The position numbers and the translations under genes were made by a program. Positions 11,038 through 21,096 of a stretch of DNA of 64,000 bases are shown piece after piece (position 1 is the stretch's first letter; each line of letters opens with the position of its first letter). Source of the DNA: Toxorhynchites rutilus septentrionalis (taxonomy: Eukaryota; Arthropoda; Insecta; Diptera; Culicidae); assembly GCF_029784135.1 (NCBI RefSeq), contig NC_073745.1, positions 83,361,650 to 83,425,649 on the forward strand, written 5' to 3'. The notes below the pieces were generated by a model. It worked only from the letters and a program-made list of their open reading frames with translations. It did not search any database and was not told the origin of the DNA.

Positions 11038-11266
11038 TGCGGTTTTTCTTATCGTCGCGAGCAGCTTTACCAGCCAACTCGAACACTTCGGCGGCCGAAA
11101 CTATATAACGCCGGCTAGGTAGACTGGTGCACTGGTACTAACGCGCTCGGCCTAGCTACCCTTGCGGAGCAATTGGCGGATACACCTACGAAGAACTGCA
11201 CACCTGCACGGTTCGAGTGGGTCTTTGCCTTTCCCTTAACTTGTCCTCCTTTGTTACGTCCACGAT
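11038..11266 (-). pseudogene. Histone H2A pseudogene fragment (N-terminal two thirds)
   Basis: Canonical H2A packages DNA with H2B in the nucleosome. Read on the minus strand, the block runs from the basic N-terminal tail (KGKAK region, about 11225-11260) through the RKG..AER region to the EVFELAGKAARDDKK region at 11038-11060, then leaves H2A homology. The KGNYAER tyrosine codon is TAG. Frame is not maintained through the docking region. After the AARDDKK region the sequence joins an unrelated linking segment and reaches a histone-type hairpin at 10828. Non-functional. Confidence 0.75.
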
Positions 11267-11289
11267 GCCGATGCCGTACAACCACACGG

Positions 11290-11500
11290 GTTTACGGTTT
11301 GAAATAAATTAAGATATTTTTTTGGGGTCCGCACGTTTTATTCTCTAGCGGTACACACTCACAGGATAGAGACAAATCGGCAAACTCAGCCAGAGGGGCG
11401 AGTCCAACGAGACGAACGAATGAGCGTTAAAAGGGAGCGATGGCAAAAAAATACATTCATTACGATTTGTTCGCTCGTTGGATTCACATGCAGGCAAAAA
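11290..11500 (-). promoter_or_regulatory. H2A-type upstream region (promoter type 2)
   Basis: This ~200-bp segment upstream of the H2A fragment recurs before the H2A blocks at 12.6, 16.2 and 28.9 kb. In the 28.9-kb copy it holds TATAAAA; here the corresponding site reads AGAATAAAACGTGC on the minus strand. Activity is not shown by sequence. Confidence 0.5.
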
Positions 11501-11501
11501 G

Positions 11502-11517
11502 GGTCCTTTTCAGGATC
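11502..11517 (+). terminator. Histone-type 3' stem-loop (plus strand)
   Basis: GGTCCTTTTCAGGATC: six pairs including one G-T, with TTTC loop, followed by ACAAAATTATCTT and a purine-rich AAAGAGTT. Identical copies are at 12834, 16404 and, inverted, 28863. No histone coding region precedes it on the plus strand. Confidence 0.65.
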
Positions 11518-12113
11518 ACAAAATTATCTTCAATCCAAAGAGTTCATTGTTTTGTTATCACTTGATATCCCCATCTTGTTCGGCTAAACCTTTCTGTTTA
11601 GCGATTCCGTTTGCCACTCACCACAGCTTTCACAGATGGAAAATTTCTTCCCATCCAGCTTTGTGACATGTTGTACAGTAAATTACATTCAATGCGGCGT
11701 GCCGAAGTGCCACTCAGTGTCGCATTGGAGGCGATTTTAACCTGTAATTGAACATTTGCGATGACAGTGGTACAGTGTCGACTTTTAATGTGGGGTCACA
11801 ATTTGGATCTCTATGTTTACAAAAATGTCCAACTAAATAAGTCGCATTACATGTCCGTCCGATTAGCTAAATGTCGAACTAATAGTAAATTATTGTATTT
11901 TCAATCTGGAAACAATTTAAGAATTGGTGGAAATTGAATAATCAGGAAAGTCCCCAACAATCAATAAGCTCAGAACAACTGCCAAATTCACATACTCATC
12001 AGATCCTGGCAAACAAATTATGAAAAAATCAATTCGTGTTTTATTATTATTTTGGATAATGTTTTAGAAAGCATTGAACTGTATTTCCTAAACTCTTTTT
12101 TGGAAGGTTTAAT

Positions 12114-12129
12114 GGCCCTGAAAAGCGCC
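12114..12129 (-). terminator. Histone-type 3' stem-loop, GGCGCT/AGGGCC variant
   Basis: Minus strand GGCGCTTTTCAGGGCC, followed by ATTAAACC and a purine-rich AAAAAAGAGTT resembling a histone downstream element. One G-G mismatch lies in the stem. It sits about 420-470 bp past the H2A start region at 12.55 kb, the spacing expected for a full-length H2A gene. Confidence 0.7.
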
Positions 12130-12336
12130 TTGTTTTATGGAATGGTTCCAATTTAGAAAACTTAGTACTCGTGGTTTTGAAAAAAACCATTTCGAACGCC
12201 CTCGATGCCGCATTGTTCTGGATTTGTCACCAAAGCAGTTTGTATAAAGAACAAACTTTTTTCTTCTGCTACCTGCTGCCGTTTTGCGATTGCGTTTGCG
12301 TCTGCCTGTTGTTGTCTTGATGTCCACCGAACCAAA

Positions 12337-12550
12337 GCGCGAGCAGTTTTGCCAGCCAACTCGATCACTTCGGCAGCCGAAACTCTATAACGGCGGCTAG
12401 GTGGACTGGTGCACTGTTACTAACGCGCTCGGCCTAGCTACCCTTGCGGAGCAATTGGCGGATACACCTACGGGAAACTGCAGTCCAACACGGTTCGAGC
12501 GGGATTTTGCCTTTCCCTTAACTTGTCCTCTTTTGTCACGTCCACACGTC
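12337..12550 (-). pseudogene. Histone H2A pseudogene
   Basis: On the minus strand the frame encodes [21 protein letters not shown], in two pieces matching the H2A tail and first helix region, with one Ala-to-Val type change. An extra base then shifts the frame through the RIHRLLRKG region. The KGNYAER tyrosine is TAG. The ELAGKAA region is reached near 12340-12370. The downstream ~200 bp to the hairpin at 12114 is no longer recognisable as H2A C-terminus. An upstream region of promoter type 2 (12600-12830) is present. Confidence 0.8.
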
Positions 12551-12833
12551 CACGTTGCTGCTTGTGTTGCTGTGTTGATGTGATGCAATGCGATGTGAAA
12601 CGATGCCATACAACCATACTGGTTCACGGTTTGAAAGAAAATGAGAAATTTTTTGGGGTCCGCGTGTTATATACTCTAGCGGTACATACTCACAGGATAG
12701 AGACAAATCGGCAGACTCAGCCAAAGGGGCGAGTCCAACGAGACGAACGAATGAGCGTTAAAAGGCAGCGATGGCAAAAAAATACATTCATTACGATTTG
12801 TTCGCTCGTTGGATTCACATGAAGGCTAAAAAG

Positions 12834-12849
12834 GGTCCTTTTCAGGATC
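12834..12849 (+). terminator. Histone-type 3' stem-loop (plus strand)
   Basis: Identical 16-mer to the one at 11502, in the same position relative to promoter type 2 and the linking segment. Confidence 0.65.
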
Positions 12850-13440
12850 ACAAAATTATCTTTAATCTAAAGAGTTTAATGTTTTGTTATCACTCGATAT
12901 CCCCATCTTGTTCGGCTAAACCTTCCTGTTTAGCGATTGCGTTTACCGCTCGCCACAGCTTTCACAGTTGGAAAATTTCTTCCCATCCAGCTTGTGACAT
13001 GTTTTACAGTAAATCACATTTATCACCACCACTCAGTGTCGGATTGGAGGCAATTTTAACCTGTAATTGAACATTTGCGATGATAGTGGTACAGTTTCGA
13101 CTTTCAATGTGGGGTCATAATTTGGAACCTGCATTCTATGTTTACAAAAATGTCCAACTAAATATGTCGCATTACATGACCGTCCAATTAGCTACATGTC
13201 GAACGAACTAATTGTAAATTACTGTACTTTCAATCTGGAAACAATTTAAGAATTGGTGAAAATTGAATAATCGGGAAAGTCCCCTCTATAATAAGCTAAA
13301 AACAACTGCCAAATTCTCATACTCATCATATCCTGGAAAACAAATTATGAAAAAATCAATTTGTGTTTTATTATTATTTTGGATATTGTTTTAGAAAGCA
13401 TTGAACTGTATTTCGTAAACTCTTTTTTGACAGGTTTAAT

Positions 13441-13456
13441 GGCCCTGATAAGCGCC
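13441..13456 (-). terminator. Degenerate histone-type stem-loop
   Basis: Minus strand GGCGCTTATCAGGGCC, the 12114 variant with one loop change. The H2A that should precede it is missing: about 50 bp upstream (13507) the sequence jumps to the terminal segment, so this copy is truncated. Confidence 0.6.
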
Positions 13457-13691
13457 GTGTTTCATGGGATGGTTCCAATTTAGAAAACTTAGTACTCGTG
13501 GTTTTGAAAAAAAAAACGGGTGGGTAATGTCGGGGACATAACCGGAGTGACGTAGGACTATACAAAGCGGACAGCTTTTGTTAAATATATATTTTAAGTA
13601 TATTGTTTTATTTTCTTCTGCTACGTGAATACCTACCTATCTACCTGAAAAATGGATTAGTTTACTGTTTACTCTTCATGAACATGTTGGG

Positions 13692-13707
13692 GGTTCTAAA
13701 AAGAACC
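13692..13707 (-). terminator. Degenerate histone-type stem-loop
   Basis: Minus strand GGTTCTTTTTAGAACC, the counterpart of the hairpin at 10828 with one loop change. Homology to the composite stops about 20 bp farther on. Confidence 0.55.
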
Positions 13708-13724
13708 TTTGGTGTTGTGTTTTT

Positions 13725-14399
13725 GCGTTTTTTTTTTACAAACTTTCTCAATTTTTTCTCGCTGTCTTATAGTTAAATCTTGATTTTTTTCCGAAGGCTT
13801 TGTACTTATTAAATGTTAAACGCAGGGCATCTTTCAACGTATGCACATATCGTACAATCAAAATGATGGCTGTGATAGGGGATGCATAGGTGGTCATCAG
13901 CTCATTCACTATCATATATTTCACTATTGAGCACATTACCGTACCTTAAACTGTTTCCGTGTTTCGGAGACGAATGAATTGTAAGATTTGTAGTTTCCGC
14001 AAACAAAGTGAATAAAAATGAAAAAGAACTGAGGTTTTGGAGACGAACTCTAAGATCTGTCGAGAAATAAACGAGCTATAAGCGTTCTGAAAAACCAACA
14101 GTAAATACATGGACGAATGACCTTCGGATTAAAGCCCTTTAAAATAAGAACAGAGCAGCAGGAAATACATAGAGGCGAATGAACTGCAAAGTTCAACGCC
14201 TCTTAAAAACAAAGAAAGAAGAATAAGGAAATACATAGCTCATATTGCTCCTTAGTTATTTTTCTATACAATGCAGATGTAACGTCATTCATTTTTCAAC
14301 ATCAGTTATCAACCAAAGAAAGCAGTTCTTGCTACCGAGAAAATTCGTTAATGCCATCCTGCATACAATGTGTTGTAATTTGAAGCCATTTTTAATTCG
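13725..14399. other. Unassigned insert between composite fragments
   Basis: No gene. A stretch near 14110-14150 (GACCTTCGGATTAAAGCCC) resembles 54450-54480, so part of it may belong to the same broad repeat family. Confidence 0.4.
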
Positions 14400-14775
14400 G
14401 AAACCATGCATGGGTTTGTGAAAACTGAATGATCAATTTAAAAGACCCCAACCACCAATAAGTTCAAGAACAAGATAAACAAAATAAATCAGTTTATATT
14501 ATATGTCATATTATGTCTCTTTAGAATGCATTGGTATTGTGAAAAACTTTCAATAACTCTTCTTTGAAAGGTTTAAGGCCCTGAAAAGCGCCGTGTTTTA
14601 CGGTGGCTGGTTTTGCCACCAAAGCAGTCTGTATAAACAAACTTTTTCCTTCTTCTACCTGCTTCCGTTTTGCGATTGCGTTTGCCACTCGCTGAAACTA
14701 GTTTTTGCCACCGAACCGAATGTGCTCTGTTCTGTTCGGTTTTGCGGGTTTTTTTTATTGTTGTGAGCAGTGCCA
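14400..14775 (-). pseudogene. Histone composite fragment: H2A 3' part, stem-loop and linker
   Basis: Minus strand: the 14750-14775 piece corresponds to the AAHDNKKN region of H2A, followed by the diverged ~170-bp segment seen in other copies, then the hairpin GGCGCTTTTCAGGGCC (14577-14592) and part of the linking segment. The upstream H2A N-terminal region is replaced by unrelated sequence. Confidence 0.6.
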
Positions 14776-15172
14776 CAAATTATCAAAATCTGTTCACGAA
14801 TGAAGACATTAGCTTTTTCCCAGTGTCGGATGAATTTTCTTCTGTTGAAACTCAACGCCATATCTGTCATAATGAGTATAACACAAAAGTCGAGACGCGT
14901 GAACTTTGTCTGGTATATTGAACGAATAGAGCATGAACGAATTTCGGAAAGCCTGCATTCAGGCACTTCCATTACTGTCAATAATTTCAGGTGATTATCA
15001 CGAACGTTAAGTTGATCCTCATCGCTTGCAGTGAATTTTTATTGAAAACGTGTTTGATTTCCACATTTAGAAACAAAGGAATCCGGAGAAGGCAACATTA
15101 GCTTTCGTTGAGCGTTGACCGTTGTGCGGTGTTGAGCGGTTAAGCGACATCTTGCGTTGAACGGCGTTGAGC

Positions 15173-15343
15173 ATTCCGTTTCCGTTTCCGTTTCTTTTTC
15201 TTTTTTATACTGTATTATAATGACTTTCAACACCTTTTTGGCTGGCTTGTCACTTCCATTTTTGGAAGAATGTCGGGAGTGAGAATTCAACTCGCGATCT
15301 TTACCGTGAAGGGTACGGTCCGTTCCCGTTTCCGTTTCCGCTT
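15173..15343 (-). mobile_element. tRNA-derived SINE fragment (type 3), probable target duplication
   Basis: Body at about 15188-15318 matches the 26990-27139 SINE in reverse, including the TTATAATGACTTTCAACAC tail region and TGTCGGGAGTGAGAATTC near box B. Both flanks carry CGTTTCCGTTTCCG-like sequence, which fits a target duplication but is also low complexity. Confidence 0.6.
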
Positions 15344-16055
15344 TATTTGATCTTTTACTATCGCCATTTCGCTCTAACACGATCTTAGTTTCTAACACTT
15401 TCTTTATCTAACTCCATTTCACTAACTCCATTTTCGGTCTCCTAGGGCGGTTTTCAATGCACCGGAAGCCACCGGAATACGATATTCGACTTCCGCTGTT
15501 TAAGCCCTTCCATCCAATACCCATATCGTAGGGGTTTTATATGATTGCTAGTCATTTATAGCCAGTATCATTAAACCGGAAATCAAAACAAGATTATGTT
15601 CGTTTTTCGCTCGTCTGTTATTGTCACCCATTGCCCATATAATTGGGGTGTACACCATTTCTGGCCAATCGGGAGTAGATTCATAAAATATAGCTAGAGT
15701 TATACCATACATTTCATTGCCAATGTCGCCAAAAACAAGAATTTTGTATAATAAATGGCTATCCTTTACCATTAATCGATTTTACTCTCAATTAGTTGAC
15801 GTTGAATTTTATGCTTTGATTTTCACTCACACGCAATGATATTCAATTTCGACGTTACGAATATCATGGCGAAAATGAATATGCAAATGAAAAATTAACT
15901 TTATGGCAAGCTGATGTTGATGTTCATTGCACTGGTGTTCATTGATAGTGTTGTTCCATATTTATCGACTCTCGCTTGAGCAGTAGGTTGTCAATACAAG
16001 ACAGGCTGAAATTCGCCGTATTTGAATACCGTGAACGTGAATATTTTCGGCACTG
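15344..16055. other. Unassigned sequence, no gene recognised
   Basis: Only short open frames; no family or repeat boundary was identified. Confidence 0.4.
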
Positions 16056-16150
16056 GTTGTGAGCAGCTTTGCAAGCCAACTCGAGCACTCCGGCGGCCGA
16101 AATTCTATAACCGCTATTAGGTATACTGGTGCTCCGGCACCAATCCGTTG
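16056..16150 (-). pseudogene. Histone H2A pseudogene fragment (central part)
   Basis: Minus strand encodes GAGAPVYLIAVIEF, matching H2A residues around the first acidic-patch helix, and in a shifted frame the VLELACKAAHNQ region. The N-terminal tail is absent here: the block is fused directly to the upstream region. Confidence 0.7.
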
Positions 16151-16403
16151 ATGCGATGTGATGTGAAACGATGCCACACAACCACACTGATTTACGGTTT
16201 GAAAGAGAATGATATATTTTTCAGCGGATCCGCGCCTTTTGTACTCTAGCGGTACACACTCACAGGATAGAGACAAATCAGCAGACTAAGCCAAAGGGGC
16301 GAGTCCAACGAGACGAACGAAAGAGCGTTAAAAGGCAGCGATGGCAAAAAAATACATTCATTACGATTTGTTCGCTCGTTGGATTCACATGCAGGCTAAA
16401 AGC

Positions 16404-16419
16404 GGTCCTTTTCAGGATC
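16404..16419 (+). terminator. Histone-type 3' stem-loop (plus strand)
   Basis: Same 16-mer as at 11502 and 12834, in the same context. Confidence 0.65.
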
Positions 16420-17003
16420 ACAAAATTATCTTTAATCTAAAGAGTTTATTGTTTTGTTATCACTCGATATCCCCATCTTGTTCGGCTAAACCTTCCTGTT
16501 TAGCGATTGCGTTTGCCACTCGCCACAGCTTTCACAGTTGGAAAATTTCTTCCCATCCAGCTTGTGACATGTTGTACAGTAAATTACATTCAATGCGACG
16601 TGCCGAAACACCACTCAGTGTCGCATTGGAGGCGATTTTAACCTGTAATTGAACATTTGCGATGACAGTGGTACAGTGTCGACTTTCGATGTGGGGTCAT
16701 AATTTGGACCTCGAACTTTATGTTTACAAAAATGTCCAACTAAATATGTCGCATTACAGGTCCGTCCAATTAGCTGAATGTCGAGCTAAATGTAAATTAC
16801 TGTACTTTCAATCTAGAAGCAATTTAAAAATTAATGAATATTGAATAATCGGGAAAGTCCCCAACCATAAATAAGCTCAGAACAACTGCCAAATTCACAT
16901 ACTCATCATATACTGGCAAAAAATCAATTTGTGTTTTATAATTATTTTGGATATTATTTTAGAAAGCATTGTATTTCGTAAACTCTTTTTTGAAAGGTTT
17001 AAT

Positions 17004-17019
17004 GGCCCAGATAAACGCC
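17004..17019 (-). terminator. Decayed histone-type stem-loop
   Basis: Minus strand GGCGTTTATCTGGGCC, the 12114 variant with three changes; still followed by the purine-rich downstream AAAAAAGAGTT. Confidence 0.45.
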
Positions 17020-17234
17020 GTGTTTTATGGAATTTTAGAAAACTTAGTACTCGTGGTTTTGAAAAAAAAACCATTTTGAACGCCCTCGTTGCCGCCTTAT
17101 TTTGGATTTGCCACCAAAGAACAAACTTTTTTCTTCTGCTATCAGCTGTCGTTTTGCGATTGCGTTTGCCACTCCCTGCAACTGCTTGTTGTTGTCTTGA
17201 TGTCCACGGAACCGATTGTGGTCTGTTCTGAATG

Positions 17235-17438
17235 CGGGTTTTCTTATCGTCGCGAGCAGCTTTACCAGCCAACTCGATCACTTCGACGGCCGAAACTATA
17301 TAACGCCGGCTAGGTGGACTGGTGCACTGGTACTAACGCGCTCGGCCTAGCTACCCTTGCGGGGAACTCCAGATCAACACGGTTCGAACGGGATTTTGCC
17401 TTTCCCTTCACTTTTCCTCCTTTACCATGTCCAGACAT
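17235..17438 (-). pseudogene. Histone H2A pseudogene, start codon retained, ~25-bp deletion
   Basis: The ATG at 17438 (minus) is followed by codons for [17 protein letters not shown] tail sequence, with the Arg of MSGRG changed to His. About 25 bp covering the VGRIHRLL codons are deleted just after the FP codons. The KGNYAER tyrosine is TAG. The block runs to IELAGKAARDDKKTRI, then leaves H2A. The same deletion is present in the plus-strand copy at 27829, so the two copies share a common dead ancestor. Upstream is promoter type 1. Confidence 0.85.
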
Positions 17439-17439
17439 G

Positions 17440-17700
17440 GCTGCTTGGGTTGGTTTGTTGAAGTGTTTTGATGCGAACCGATGTGGTGTACGGTTTGAAT
17501 GAGAATGATCGTTACGGCAGCGGAGCGGGGATTTTTAAGCTGACTGGCTGGCTCGAGAATTACGCATGTGTGAGACAGCGACCAATGTTTCGTTCATTTT
17601 TTTCTTTTTCCTTTCCAATGGTGCTTCATTCTATTTCGCTGCTGCTCTGGTTGCCCGTTTTGGTCGGTACGATTTGAGGAGCACAAAATGGACCAATCAA
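17440..17700 (-). promoter_or_regulatory. H2A-type upstream region (promoter type 1) with CCAAT-like box
   Basis: Minus strand holds GATTGGTCCATTTTG (CCAAT-like, about 17690), GTACCGACCAAAACGGG, GCAGCGAAATAG and, near 17535, CAGCTTAAAAATCCCC as a weak TATA-like site, then ~95 bp to the ATG. Copies are at 18325-18560 and 27570-27828. Layout resembles a histone promoter; activity is inference. Confidence 0.55.
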
Positions 17701-17940
17701 AAATAGGCACATAGTGCATTTGGACAATGCTGGATATTTCACAATTATTCAATTATTTATCTCAAGAAAAATTAAATGTTATTCATTATGATGGATGCGT
17801 AGATATATTTCCTATCAATTGATGTCAAAACCATTGCGATCTATTGAGAAATGCTCGAGTTATAAGCGTTCCAAATCTTGCATTTTTTCCTACTTGTTCA
17901 GTGCCTAGATTTCCATTTCACCCCCTATATCTTCCGGTTA

Positions 17941-17956
17941 GACGTAGTCCTACGTC
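17941..17956. repeat. Palindromic end motif GACGTAGTCCTACGTC
   Basis: Seven-base arms GACGTAG/CTACGTC around a TC centre. It lies at the outer end of the subterminal segment of the composite. The same motif ends the adjacent copy at 18795-18810 and, with central AA or GG variants, other elements in this window. Confidence 0.7.
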
Positions 17957-18810
17957 AAAACCATTTCGAACGCCCTCGATGCCGCCTTGTTCTGGATTTG
18001 TCACCAAAGCAGTTTGTATAAAGAACAAACTTTTTTCTTTTGCTACCTGCTGCCGTTTTGTGATTGCGTTTGAGTCTGCCTGTTGTTGCCTTGATGTCCA
18101 CCGAACCAAAGAGCGAGCAGTTTTGCCAGCCAACTCGCTCACTTCAGCAGCCGAAACTCTATAACGGCTGCTAGGTGGACTGGTGCACTGGTAATAACGC
18201 GCTCGGCCTCGCTACCCTTGCGGAGCAATTGGCAAATACACCTACGGGAAACTGCAGTCCAACACGCTTCGAGCGGGATTTTGCCTTTCCCTTCACTTTT
18301 CCTCCTTTGCCATGTCCAGACATGGCTGCTTGTGTTAGTTTGTTGATGTGATGTGATGCGAAACGATGTGGTGTACGGTTTGGATGAGAATGATCGTCTG
18401 GCTCGCTCGAGAATTACGCATGTGTGAGACTGCGACCAATGTTTCGTTCATTTTTTTCTTTTTCCTTTCCAATCGTGCTTCATTCTATTTCGCTGCTGCT
18501 CTGGTTGCCCGTTTTGGTCGGTACGATTTGAGGAGCACAAAATGGACCAATCAAAAATGGGCACATAGTGCATTTTGACGATGCTTGATATTTCACAATT
18601 ATTCAATTATTTATCTCAAGAAAAATGAAATGTTATTCGTAATGATAGATACGTAGATATATTTCCTATCAATTGATGCAAAAACCTTTGCGATCTTTTG
18701 AGAAATGCTCGAGTTATAAGCGTTCCAAATCTTGCATTTTTTCCTACTTGTTCAGTGCCTAGATTTCCATTTCACCCCCTATATCTTCCGGTTAGACGTA
18801 GTCCTACGTC
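17957..18810 (-). mobile_element. Histone-carrying composite repeat, copy C (partial, minus orientation)
   Basis: Starts right after the end motif of copy B with the H2A 3' segment, then H2A (18112-18323), promoter type 1 (18325-18560) and a subterminal segment closely matching 17700-17956, ending at 18795-18810. Copies B and C are thus a head-to-tail pair sharing about 500 bp of near-identical end. Confidence 0.7.
18112..18323 (-). pseudogene. Histone H2A pseudogene without the shared stop
   Basis: ATG at 18323 (minus) followed by the H2A tail. It lacks the ~25-bp deletion of the 17.4-kb copy but has an extra base in the VGRIHRLL region that breaks the frame. At the KGNYAER tyrosine the codon is GAG, not TAG, so this copy differs from the other five that span this site. 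The block ends at the ELAGKTA region near 18112. Confidence 0.8.
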
Positions 18811-19290
18811 AAAAAACACATCGCGATATGATTGAAGCATAAGCATTAGGGCGATCTTGGATCGATTTTCAGAAGATCGATCTTTTCCATTTCGAGTTCC
18901 GATTTCTTGGATCGATTCTTTGTACCCGAAAAAATCGTAAAGATCGATATTTTTCTTTCGATCTTTTCGATCGTAGATATTCTTTTCAATGTACATCGAT
19001 TTTAATCTCACCACCTGACAAGTTTTATGAACATAATGTTAACATTTGGATAGCCTTCGAGGACGTTAGTGATAGTGATAGTGAATAGGATTGAGCTATC
19101 TTGGATCGATATTTAGAAGATCGATCTTTTTCTCTCCGATTTACGATTTTTCGGATCGATTCTTTCTACTCAAAATAAAATTGCGCAAATTGATCTTTTC
19201 TTTGCTATCTTTCCGATCTTTTTGACCGTAGAAATTTATTTGTAAATTTTTTTTTGTGAACATCGATTCTCACCAAAATCCACAAATTTC
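18811..19290. repeat. Degenerate duplication rich in GATCGAT
   Basis: Two diverged copies (about 18840-19015 and 19090-19280) both start near CGATCTTGGATCGAT or CTATCTTGGATCGAT, and contain AGAAGATCGATCTTTT. No coding function seen. Confidence 0.6.
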
Positions 19291-19950
19291 ATCCTTTTCA
19301 AGGTTATCAAATTAGTGGTCGTAAATTTAGAAGAAGCAGTTTTGTGAGTCTGGTCATTACAAAACAAGTGGTTACAAGTTATATTTACACCATCACATTC
19401 ACTAGGCTGACAGTGAAAATTGTGAAGAGATGGGATGGTGACATCAGGTCCAGCTGAAGCGTTCTTTTCTAGAACTGGAAGTATCAGTTAGATTTCGACT
19501 AAATGCCAGGCGTATGATACGATTGGATTCAACGGGATTATTGTCAGCAGAGTTCTGATGAACATCAGTGGTTGAATTTCTGATAATAATTTTCAATTAA
19601 TTTATTTCATTAAACAACTCCATGATGGTTCAAGAAGAATGCTCTGGAATTTTTTTTCTGGTCTTTCAAGTTTGGATCAAAGTGGAATGTCTCTGATGTT
19701 TGAATAGAAATGTGAAATGTTTTGCAAAGTGGTCAGTTGAGGTTTACTACTGACAATGTTCTGTTTTCAAAAGCTGATATACCTAATCTCTTTTTGCTCT
19801 TAAAGGGGTCCCTTTTATGGTTTTGGCCCAGGAAAAATATTCCACCCCAACCAAAACCTAGGCCCATATTGAAAACGTTATGTTTCCTACTACGTTTTTG
19901 TACGTATGAGAACATTTCAATTACGATTCTAGGTGCTCATTTCATACATG
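19291..19950. other. Unassigned sequence, no gene recognised
   Basis: No domain in open frames up to 84 codons. Confidence 0.4.
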
Positions 19951-19964
19951 TACCTACTATTTCT

Positions 19965-20238
19965 TCTTCTTCTTGAATGGCGTTAACGTTCCCTTGTGGA
20001 ACTTTTGCCGTCTCAACGTATGCATTAACTAGCGTCATTTATTAATACTTGGTCGAGATTTCTTAAGCCAAATAACACGCCTTGAATGTATTCCGAGGGG
20101 CAAGCTCTTGAATACGCATGACCACAGTGCAAGTCGAAGGAAATTTCTTTGACGAAAAATCCCCCGGCCAGAACGGGAATCGAACCCGAACACCCGGCAT
20201 GATAATGTGAGACGCTAACCACTCGGCCACGGGTGCAC
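19965..20238 (-). mobile_element. Feilai-like tRNA-derived SINE with 14-bp target duplication
   Basis: On the minus strand a tRNA-like head (about 20236 to 20165) has an A box TGGCCGAGTGGTTAGCG and a B box GGTTCGATTCC, the two internal RNA polymerase III promoter boxes. A unique body and a tail ending in CAAGAAGAAGAAG follow. Perfect 14-bp flanks TACCTACTATTTCT (19951-19964, 20239-20252) are the target duplication. A 3' fragment of the same family is at 47063-47155. Confidence 0.9.
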
Positions 20239-20252
20239 TACCTACTATTTCT

Positions 20253-20690
20253 ATAATGATTCAAACCAATTTGGCAAATAAAACACACATAAATCTATCT
20301 CTTCTAGTGTGATATGTGCGAGTGACCACTTTGCCCCCCACAGCTGACCACTTTACCTGCTCACTAAAAAAATGTTCGATTTTTCAACCTTTTTTCTAAC
20401 AATGAAAAATGTACTGTTTTCAATTCTCATAATAAAAACCGCTTACTAGCTAGAGCTACGATATTCTTCGAAGAACGGAAATTTTTGATGATTTGTGGAC
20501 ACACGAAATGGGCATGTTCCTTAGGGTGACCACATTCCCCCCAGTTCCCCTATTGATCAATTGATAGCAAATATTTCTACACTTCTATCACAATGAATAA
20601 AAGGTTATTTTTCATGAGAAGAAGAATTGAACAACTGTGAAATGTTAAGCGTTATCTAAACGCCCTATCTGCCACGTTTTGATTGGTGAT
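20253..20690. other. Unassigned sequence
   Basis: No gene. Phrases such as GTGACCACTTTGCCCCCC (20332) and GTGACCACATTCCCCCC (20526) repeat within it and may be remnants of a short inverted element. Confidence 0.4.
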
Positions 20691-20692
20691 TT

Positions 20693-21060
20693 ACGGTTTC
20701 CTCAACACAGACTTCAAAATCAATGTACCTGGGGGAATCCGCTTTGCAAATACATGCAAGTTGGGAGAATTTTTGTTCCCATCATAGATTTTCCCTAACA
20801 CAGCAATCAAAACCAAGGTGCCTGGAGAAATTAGCATCGCAAATACATGCAAATGAGGGTTTTTCCTTCCCATCGAAGTATGTTCCCTAGCAAAGTCATC
20901 AAAATCAATTTACCTGGGGGAATCTGCTTTGCAAATACATGCAAGTCAGGGAAATTTTTGTTCCCATCGAAGTGTTTTCCTTAACACAGCCATCAAAACC
21001 AAAGTGCCTGGAGAAATTGGTATTGCAAATACATGCAAGTTGGGGGAATTTTGGGTTCGC
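20693..21060. repeat. ~88-bp minisatellite, four units
   Basis: Unit core: ACCTGGGGGAATC, GCAAATACATGCAAG, TTGTTCCCATC, TTCCCTAACACAG, ATCAAAACC. Four diverged units in tandem. Same family, opposite orientation, at 25845-26160, and same orientation at 43019-43260. Confidence 0.8.
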
Positions 21061-21096
21061 CTCCTTCGGGACCTCATTAACGCACTTCGCTTCGTA

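Larger units (their letters stand above)
10646..13720 (-). mobile_element. Histone-carrying composite repeat, copy A (minus orientation)
   Basis: Read on the minus strand this block contains upstream regions, H2A start regions and 3' stem-loops, in alternation with a linking segment. It includes two near-identical terminal segments (10646-10827 and 13507-13691) that hold GACGTAGGACTA (10686, 13549) and begin with GACGGGTGGGTAATGTCGG. The same terminal segment, inverted, ends the plus-strand copy at 29597-29780. The unit is therefore a dispersed repeat, not a unique gene cluster. Between the stem-loops lies a ~580-bp linking segment (11520-12110, 12850-13440) that recurs at 16420-17000 and 28290-28860. 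Confidence 0.75.
16056..17956 (-). mobile_element. Histone-carrying composite repeat, copy B (minus orientation) with palindromic end
   Basis: Holds, in plus coordinates, an H2A fragment (16056-16150), promoter type 2 (16165-16395), a plus-strand hairpin (16404-16419), the linking segment, a decayed minus-strand hairpin (17004-17019), an H2A block (17235-17438), promoter type 1 (17440-17700) and the subterminal segment ending at GACGTAGTCCTACGTC (17941-17956). Confidence 0.7.

Noticed and set aside
10646..18810. Functional histone gene cluster
   Set aside because: Every H2A block has stops, shifts or deletions, no other core histone was recognised, and the units recur with mobile-type ends in the other orientation.
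20165..20236. Possible tRNA gene on the minus strand
   Set aside because: A and B boxes are good, but the acceptor stem does not pair, and the segment is the head of a SINE with tail and target duplication.
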